Assembly: GCF_014054725.1 (NCBI RefSeq)
Contig: NZ_CP059563.1
Coordinates: 1,205,749 to 1,269,748, forward strand
DNA: 64,000 bases
Origin: Conchiformibius steedae
GTDB taxonomy: Bacteria > Pseudomonadota > Gammaproteobacteria > Burkholderiales > Neisseriaceae
Direction: 5' to 3'
The translations under genes were made by a program, and so were the position numbers. Below the pieces are notes generated by a model, which worked only from the letters and a program-made list of their open reading frames with translations, did not search any database and was not told where the DNA came from. Each line of letters begins with the position of its first letter. Position 1 is the first letter of the stretch. Below, piece by piece: positions 57,061-64,000 of this stretch.

Positions 57061-58608
57061 ATGCAGCTTAATCCTGCTGAAATCAGTGATTTGCTGAAAG
57101 CCAAAATTGAAAAACTGAACACTGCCCCCGAAGTGCGTACTCGTGGCACGGTGATTTCAGTAACCGATGGTATCGTCCGCGTATATGGTTTGTCAGATGT
57201 GATGCAAGGCGAAATGCTGGAATTCCCCGGCAACACTTTCGGCTTGGCGATGAACTTGGAACGCGATTCGGTCGGCGCGGTGGTGCTGGGCGAATACGAG
57301 CACATTAAAGAAGGCGACGAAGTTAAGTGTACGGGTCGCATTTTGGAAGTGCCGATTGGTCGTGAGCTGGTTGGTCGCGTGGTTAATGCCTTGGGTCAGC
57401 CCATTGACGGCAAAGGTCCGATTAACACTGCCCAAACTGCCCCGATTGAAAAAATTGCCCCCGGTGTGATTGCGCGTCAATCGGTTGACCAGCCGATGCA
57501 AACGGGTATTAAAGCGATTGATTCTATGGTACCTGTGGGTCGTGGTCAGCGTGAGCTGATTATTGGCGACCGTCAAACAGGTAAAACCGCTGTGGCATTG
57601 GATGCGATTGTCAATCAAAAAGGTACAGGCGTTATCTGTATTTATGTGGCAATTGGTCAAAAAGCGTCTTCTATTGCCAACGTGGTTCGCAAGCTGGAAG
57701 AACACGGTGCAATGGAGCATACCATTGTGGTGGCGGCAACCGCATCTGAAGCAGCTGCTCTGCAATTTATTGCCCCCTATTCAGGCTGCACCATGGGTGA
57801 ATACTTCCGCGACCGCGGCGAAGATGCCCTGATTGTGTATGACGATTTGTCTAAACAAGCCGTAGCTTACCGTCAAATTTCTCTGCTGTTGCGCCGCCCC
57901 CCCGGTCGTGAAGCCTACCCAGGTGACGTATTCTACTTGCACTCACGCCTGCTGGAACGTGCAGCACGCATCAATGCCGATGAAGTGGAAAAATTGACCA
58001 ATGGCGAAGTAAAAGGCAAAACAGGCTCACTGACTGCACTGCCGATTATTGAAACCCAAGCGGGTGACGTATCTGCATTCGTACCTACCAACGTGATTTC
58101 TATTACCGACGGTCAGATTTTCTTGGAAACCGACTTGTTCAATTCGGGCATCCGTCCTGCGATTAACGCGGGTATTTCGGTATCGCGCGTAGGTGGTGCG
58201 GCACAAACCAAAGTCATCAAAAAATTGGGCGGCGGTATCCGTTTGGCATTGGCACAATACCGTGAATTGGCAGCGTTTTCGCAATTTGCTTCCGATTTGG
58301 ACGAAGCTACCCGCAAGCAGCTGCAACATGGTGAAGTGGTTACTGAACTGATGAAACAAAAGCAGTTCAATACCTTGAATACCGCTGAAATGGCTTTGAC
58401 CCTGTGGGCGATTAACAACGGTTCTTATGCCGATGTGCCTGTTGCCAAAGCTTTGGCATTTGAAGCGGATTTCCTGTCGTTTGTACGTACCCAGCACAGC
58501 GATTTGCTGGACGCGGTAAACGCTTCAGGTGCTTTGTCGGACGAAAACGAAAAAGTGCTGACCGATGCCATGAAGACCTTTAAGGCTTCTTCCAACTACG
58601 CATCATAA
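57061..58608 (+). CDS. atpA: F-type ATP synthase subunit alpha
   Basis: Non-catalytic nucleotide-binding subunit of F1. The 515-residue protein has the Walker A GDRQTGKT at 169-176, [17 protein letters not shown] (Walker B region) and the signature [20 protein letters not shown]-like ribosome site GGAGAG precedes the ATG by 5 nt. Confidence 0.98.
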   Translation: MQLNPAEISDLLKAKIEKLNTAPEVRTRGTVISVTDGIVRVYGLSDVMQGEMLEFPGNTFGLAMNLERDSVGAVVLGEYEHIKEGDEVKCTGRILEVPIGRELVGRVVNALGQPIDGKGPINTAQTAPIEKIAPGVIARQSVDQPMQTGIKAIDSMVPVGRGQRELIIGDRQTGKTAVALDAIVNQKGTGVICIYVAIGQKASSIANVVRKLEEHGAMEHTIVVAATASEAAALQFIAPYSGCTMGEYFRDRGEDALIVYDDLSKQAVAYRQISLLLRRPPGREAYPGDVFYLHSRLLERAARINADEVEKLTNGEVKGKTGSLTALPIIETQAGDVSAFVPTNVISITDGQIFLETDLFNSGIRPAINAGISVSRVGGAAQTKVIKKLGGGIRLALAQYRELAAFSQFASDLDEATRKQLQHGEVVTELMKQKQFNTLNTAEMALTLWAINNGSYADVPVAKALAFEADFLSFVRTQHSDLLDAVNASGALSDENEKVLTDAMKTFKASSNYAS

Positions 58609-58629
58609 GCAGGAAAGAAGGAGTCTGAA

Positions 58630-59508
58630 ATGGCAGTAGGAAAAGAGATTCTGACCAAAATCCGCAGTGTTCAAAATACCCAAAAGATCACTAAAGCGAT
58701 GCAGATGGTATCCACTTCCAAAATGCGCAAGACTCAGGACCGGATGCGTTTGGCAAGACCGTATGCGGAAAAAGTCCGTTTGGTTATGAACCACTTGGCA
58801 AAAACCAACGAATATCACGGTCTGCCGATTCTGCAGCGCCGTGATGAAGTGAAACGCGCAGGCTTTATCCTGATTACCACGGATAAAGGCTTGTGCGGCG
58901 GTTTGAACGCCAATTTGCTGAAGAAGTTTTTCATGCAGGTTCAGGCTTATCAAAGCCAAGGCGTGGAAGTGGAAGTGGTTTGCTTGGGCGGAAAAGGCCT
59001 GGCTGCCTGTCAGCGTGTCGGTTTGAATGTGGTTGCCAGCGTGGTGAATTTGGGCGATACGCCAAAAATGACCATGCTGTTGGGCGCGGTCAGCAATGTG
59101 GTTAAACGCTATGAAAGCGCCGATTTGGATATCGTGCATTTGGTGTATTCCGGCTTTATCAATACAATGAAGCAGGAACCGCGTTCGGAAGTATTGCTGC
59201 CCATCGGTAAATCTGAATTGGAAGAGCCAATGGCAGGCGATGAAACCTACAATTGGGATTACCATTACGAACCCAGCCCCTTGGAAGTATTGGAGCATTT
59301 GGTTAAGCGTTATTTGGAATCCGTGGTGTTTCAGGCCTTGTGCGAAAACATGGCTTCCGAGCAGGCGGCGCGGATGGTGGCGATGAAAGCGGCAACCGAC
59401 AATGCCGGCAATGCCATCAAAGAATTGCGTTTGGTGTATAACAAATCACGTCAGGCCGCAATTACCACAGAATTGTCAGAAATTGTGGCGGGTGCGGCGG
59501 CTGTATAA
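58630..59508 (+). CDS. atpG: F-type ATP synthase subunit gamma
   Basis: Central rotor shaft of F1. The 292-residue protein has the N-terminal helix AVGKEILTKIRSVQNTQKIT and the C-terminal family signature ITTELSEIVAGAAA with AMKAATDNAGNAIKEL before it. GTDKGLCGGLN-like TTDKGLCGGLNANLLK is also clear. Length is normal. Confidence 0.97.
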   Translation: MAVGKEILTKIRSVQNTQKITKAMQMVSTSKMRKTQDRMRLARPYAEKVRLVMNHLAKTNEYHGLPILQRRDEVKRAGFILITTDKGLCGGLNANLLKKFFMQVQAYQSQGVEVEVVCLGGKGLAACQRVGLNVVASVVNLGDTPKMTMLLGAVSNVVKRYESADLDIVHLVYSGFINTMKQEPRSEVLLPIGKSELEEPMAGDETYNWDYHYEPSPLEVLEHLVKRYLESVVFQALCENMASEQAARMVAMKAATDNAGNAIKELRLVYNKSRQAAITTELSEIVAGAAAV

Positions 59509-59532
59509 GCCCCGTCCGCCAAACAGAATTAG

Positions 59533-60939
<1,407 letters not shown>

Positions 60940-60949
60940 GGAGGCTGGC

Positions 60950-61372
60950 ATGAGCATCATGCAGGTTGAGGTGGTCAGCAACGAAGAACTGATTTTTGCT
61001 GGTGAGGCAAAGTTCGTGGTTGTGCCTACCGTAAACGGCGAATTGGGGATTTGTCCCAGACACGAGCCGATTATGAGTTTGGTGCGCCCAGGTGCTTTGC
61101 GTGTGACCCCTGCCGATTCGGATGAAGAGGTATTGGTGGCAGTTGCCGGCGGTGTGCTGGAAGTATGCCCGAGCAAAATCACCGTGTTGGCCGATGTGGT
61201 GGTGCGCAGTGCCGAAATCGACCAGCAGCGCGCCGAAGAAGCCAAAAAAGCAGCGGAAGCATCTATTTCGCAAGCGAAAGACGATGAGTCACGCGCCCGC
61301 GCACAAGCTGCTTTGGCTGCCGCTATCGCCGAACTGAAAACTTTGGAATACTTGTCTAAACGCAGAATTTAA
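60950..61372 (+). CDS. atpC: F-type ATP synthase subunit epsilon
   Basis: Regulatory subunit joining gamma to the c-ring. 140 residues: a beta-sandwich (MQVEVVSNEELIFAGEAKFV; GELGICPRHEPIM) and a C-terminal Ala/Glu-rich helical hairpin that can inhibit ATP hydrolysis. AAGGAGG precedes the start. It is the last gene of the operon. Confidence 0.96.
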   Translation: MSIMQVEVVSNEELIFAGEAKFVVVPTVNGELGICPRHEPIMSLVRPGALRVTPADSDEEVLVAVAGGVLEVCPSKITVLADVVVRSAEIDQQRAEEAKKAAEASISQAKDDESRARAQAALAAAIAELKTLEYLSKRRI

Positions 61373-61397
61373 TTTTGCAAATGCCAAGCATCAAACC

Positions 61398-61420
61398 GCC
61401 GCCCTGTGATACAGGGCGGC
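61398..61420 (+). terminator. Terminator of the atp operon
   Basis: A perfect 10-bp G/C-rich stem (61398-61407 with 61411-61420) with a 3-nt loop lies 25 nt after atpC. The following ATTTGTTATT is a weak U-tract. Confidence 0.75.
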
Positions 61421-61524
61421 ATTTGTTATTGCTAATCGGCAGGATTTTCAACACGGGGTAAACCCGACAAATCCACTCAACAATGTTAAAATATCGCTGC
61501 TTTAAATGATGTTTTGAGGAAATT

Positions 61525-63381
61525 ATGGCACTTTTGCAAATCGCCGAACCCGGTATGGCGGCTGCACCGCACCAGCACCGTTTGGCTGTGGGCATTGATT
61601 TGGGAACAACCAACAGTTTGGTGGCAACGGTAAAAAGTGGTTCTGCCGTGTGTTTGGCGGATGCAGAGGGCGCAGTTTCACTGCCTTCGGTGGTGCGTTA
61701 TGCTGAAAACGGCGAAACCGTGGTGGGCGCAGCGGCGTTGGCGATGCAAAAGCGCGACCCCGCCCACACCATTAGCTCTGCCAAACGCTTGATTGGGCGT
61801 AGTTTGGACGATATTGATACTGCCCATCTGCCTTACCGTTTCAGCCCGTCCGAGCAGATTATCGGCATTCACACCCGCCACGGCATCAAAACCCCGATTG
61901 AAGTGTCTGCTGCCATTTTAGACAGTTTGCGTGAACGTGCCGAAGCTGCGTTGGGCGGTAATTTGGTGGGTGCGGTGATTACTGTTCCCGCTTATTTTGA
62001 TGACGCGCAACGCCAAGCCACCAAAGACGCGGCGCGTTTGGCGAGCATCAATGTTTTGCGCCTGCTTAACGAACCCACTGCCGCCGCCATCGCCTATGGT
62101 TTGGACAATGCGTCTGAAGGCACGTTTGTGGTGTACGATTTGGGCGGTGGCACGTTTGACGTATCGGTGCTGAAATTGTCCAAAGGCTTGTTTGAAGTCA
62201 AAGCCACCAACGGACATTCCGCATTGGGTGGCGACGATTTTGACCACCGTTTGTTCTGCCACCTGCTGGAATCCAAAAATCTTTCCCTAACCGATGACGG
62301 CGATGTGCAATTGCTGATGGGTTTGGCACGCCAAGCCAAAGAAACCTTGAGCGAAGCCGATGAAACCACCGTTCGCGCCGAATTGCACGACGGCACATTG
62401 TTGGAAGCCCGCATCAGCCGCAGCGAATTTCACGCGATGACCCAACATCTGGTTGCGAAAACCATTGAACCCGTTAAGCAGGCATTAAAAGATGCCGATG
62501 TGTCCAAAGCGGATATTAAAGGCGTGATTTTGGTGGGTGGAGCGACACGGATGTTACACGTCCGCCAAGCCGTTGCCACCTTTTTCGGGCAAACCCCGCT
62601 GACCAATCTCAATCCCGACCAAGTGGTTGCTTTGGGCGCAGCGATGCAGGCAGATGTGTTGGCAGGCAATAAGCGCGAAGACGAATGGTTGTTGTTGGAC
62701 GTTACCCCGCTGTCGCTGGGATTGGAAACCTATGGCGGTTTGGCAGAGCGCATTATCCCGCGCAACAGCACCTTACCCACGGCGCGGGCGCAAGAATTTA
62801 CCACATTTAAAGACGGACAAACCGCCATGACTGTGCATGTGGTGCAGGGCGAGCGCGAATTGGTGGCAGATTGCCGCAGTCTGGCGAAATTTACCTTGCG
62901 CGGTATTCCGCCGATGGTGGCGGGCGCGGCGCGGATTCGGATTACCTTTCAAGTAGATGCAGACGGTTTGTTGTCGGTATCGGCGCGTGAGCAAACCACG
63001 GGCGTACAGGCACAAATTGAAGTGAAACCGTCTTACGGACTGGACGATGCCGCGATTACGCAGATGCTGCAAGACAGCCTGTCGCACGCCAAAGACGATG
63101 CCGCTGCGCGCGCCCGTGCCGAAGCGCAGGTAGAAGCCGAAGGTTTGCTGGCAGCGGTGCACGGGGCTTTGGCTTTGGATGCGGATTTGTTGAACGAACA
63201 AGAGCTTGCTGAAGTCAACCGCCATTTGGATGCGCTGGAAAACGCCTTGCCTGAAGCCGCTGCCGATGTGTTGCGGGCGCAAACGCAGGTATTGGTACAG
63301 GCAACTGATACCTTCGCTGCCCGCCGTATGGACCGCAATATCCAACGCGCTTTGCAGGGCAAGGCGATTGGCGAGTTATAA
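61525..63381 (+). CDS. hscA: Fe-S assembly chaperone HscA
   Basis: Hsp70-type ATPase that assists transfer of Fe-S clusters from IscU. The 618-residue protein has the ATPase motifs [28 protein letters not shown] and [14 protein letters not shown], with the HscA-type short N-terminal extension. The substrate-binding domain begins near [17 protein letters not shown]. It is not DnaK, judged by size and the C-terminus. hscB is convergent on the other strand, rather than upstream as in isc operons. No iscU/iscS/fdx is in the window. Confidence 0.94.
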   Translation: MALLQIAEPGMAAAPHQHRLAVGIDLGTTNSLVATVKSGSAVCLADAEGAVSLPSVVRYAENGETVVGAAALAMQKRDPAHTISSAKRLIGRSLDDIDTAHLPYRFSPSEQIIGIHTRHGIKTPIEVSAAILDSLRERAEAALGGNLVGAVITVPAYFDDAQRQATKDAARLASINVLRLLNEPTAAAIAYGLDNASEGTFVVYDLGGGTFDVSVLKLSKGLFEVKATNGHSALGGDDFDHRLFCHLLESKNLSLTDDGDVQLLMGLARQAKETLSEADETTVRAELHDGTLLEARISRSEFHAMTQHLVAKTIEPVKQALKDADVSKADIKGVILVGGATRMLHVRQAVATFFGQTPLTNLNPDQVVALGAAMQADVLAGNKREDEWLLLDVTPLSLGLETYGGLAERIIPRNSTLPTARAQEFTTFKDGQTAMTVHVVQGERELVADCRSLAKFTLRGIPPMVAGAARIRITFQVDADGLLSVSAREQTTGVQAQIEVKPSYGLDDAAITQMLQDSLSHAKDDAAARARAEAQVEAEGLLAAVHGALALDADLLNEQELAEVNRHLDALENALPEAAADVLRAQTQVLVQATDTFAARRMDRNIQRALQGKAIGEL

Positions 63382-63399
63382 AGTATTGATGAACTGTCA

Positions 63400-63437
63400 A
63401 AACAGGCAAACATTAAATAATTGGTGTTTGCCTGTTT
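63400..63437. terminator. Bidirectional terminator hscA / hscB
   Basis: A perfect 13-bp stem (63400-63412 with 63425-63437) with a 12-nt loop lies between the convergent genes; TATTTATTTTT follows on the plus strand. Confidence 0.8.
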
Positions 63438-63460
63438 ATTTATTTTTGGAATCAAGCATT

Positions 63461-63961
63461 TTAACTGTCAGGTAGTGTATTTTTGATTTCTTTAAGCATT
63501 TTGTCTAAAAAACGTCCTTGCCGCAGCAGTTGCGCGGCGGCTTCGTATTGTTCCGCTGCAAATGCGCTATGCAGTTGTGCCAATAATTCATGGTAGGCAG
63601 CGGCGATTTCTGCCTGTAACGCTTGAATGGCTGCGCTGTCGTCTGCTTCGGCAAGCTGTTCGCGCCATGCCATTTGCTGCATTAAAAATTCGGGGGCAAA
63701 ATGGGTGTGTTCGGGGGCATCGGCATCAATGTTCTGTTTTTGCAGTAGATAGGCGGCGCGTTCCAGCGGATGACGCAATACGCGGTAGGCTTCATTCACG
63801 GCGGCACTCATCATCACGGCTTGTTTTTGTTCAAAAGCGGAAGCGGCGGCGGCACGGTCGGGGTGGAATTGCGCTGCCAGTTCGCGGTAGCGGGTGTCTA
63901 ATGCGGTTTCGTCTAAAGGGAATTGTTCGGGCAATCCGAACAGGGTAAAAGGGCAGGGCAT
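63461..63961 (-). CDS. hscB: Fe-S assembly co-chaperone HscB
   Basis: J-domain protein that delivers IscU to HscA. Starting at MPCPFTLFGLPEQFPLDETA gives 166 residues. The HPD motif is in AAQFHPDRAAAASAFEQKQA, and the C-terminal three-helix bundle that binds IscU follows (EFLMQQMAWREQLAEADD). A start 11 codons upstream is less likely. Its promoter region runs to the window edge. Confidence 0.93.
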   Translation of the reverse strand: MPCPFTLFGLPEQFPLDETALDTRYRELAAQFHPDRAAAASAFEQKQAVMMSAAVNEAYRVLRHPLERAAYLLQKQNIDADAPEHTHFAPEFLMQQMAWREQLAEADDSAAIQALQAEIAAAYHELLAQLHSAFAAEQYEAAAQLLRQGRFLDKMLKEIKNTLPDS

Positions 63962-64000
63962 GGTGTTTTCCGATATTTGAAAAAACGGTATCATAAAACG

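Overview
The window is a chromosomal segment of a Gram-negative betaproteobacterium of the family Neisseriaceae. Signs of this are the fused birA-coaX gene, the YfeX-like peroxidase, KdsD and MsrC proteins of Neisseria type, and DNA uptake sequences (DUS). The complete 12-mer AGGCTGCCTGAA, the dialect described for Simonsiella and relatives, occurs four times as two hairpins near 45.6 and 47.0 kb. Its 9-base core CTGCCTGAA is scattered through many genes. This points to the Simonsiella/Alysiella/Conchiformibius/Kingella side of the family rather than Neisseria itself. The genus cannot be fixed from the sequence alone. I saw no rRNA, tRNA, CRISPR array, prophage or intact insertion sequence.

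Layout. 0-10 kb: end of pyrE, a lipoprotein, recR, and the pyruvate dehydrogenase genes aceE and aceF separated by two small cargo genes; then glpQ and glpT for glycerophosphodiester use. 10-27 kb: kdsD (LPS Kdo synthesis), then a long minus-strand series: recD, an SUMF1-like protein, rlmB, acpS, pdxJ, msrC, a DyP peroxidase, mnmA, an ArnT-like glycosyltransferase, tatD, metW, tal, a DUF4442 protein, ygfZ, a DUF456 membrane protein, glnB, hemH and purE. A 107-bp Correia-like miniature element lies between ygfZ and the DUF456 gene. 27-36 kb: maeB, ppa, a lytic transglycosylase, an Lrp-type regulator, an orphan SMI1/KNR4 immunity-like gene, truB, birA-coaX, a SPOR-like protein and a DUF4112 protein. 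36-45.6 kb: ppsR, coaBC, a membrane Ser/Thr kinase with Sel1 repeats next to a tyrosine-phosphatase-like gene, two small unknown genes, gmk-rpoZ-spoT and a secreted Sel1-repeat protein. 45.6-49.6 kb: the ornithine decarboxylase/putrescine antiporter pair speF-potE with a structured leader. 49.6-64 kb: proS, dnaX, yebC, the complete atpIBEFHAGDC operon behind a near-consensus promoter, hscA and, convergent to it, hscB.

Most of the content is housekeeping. The accessory or unusual parts are the Correia-like element, the DUS hairpins, the kinase/phosphatase/Sel1 group, the single immunity-like genes lodged between core genes, an AT-rich decayed island near 20.3 kb, and the possible attenuator upstream of speF. 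I did not find a clear new multi-gene system. The kinase/phosphatase pair and the Correia-like element outside Neisseria deserve the most attention.
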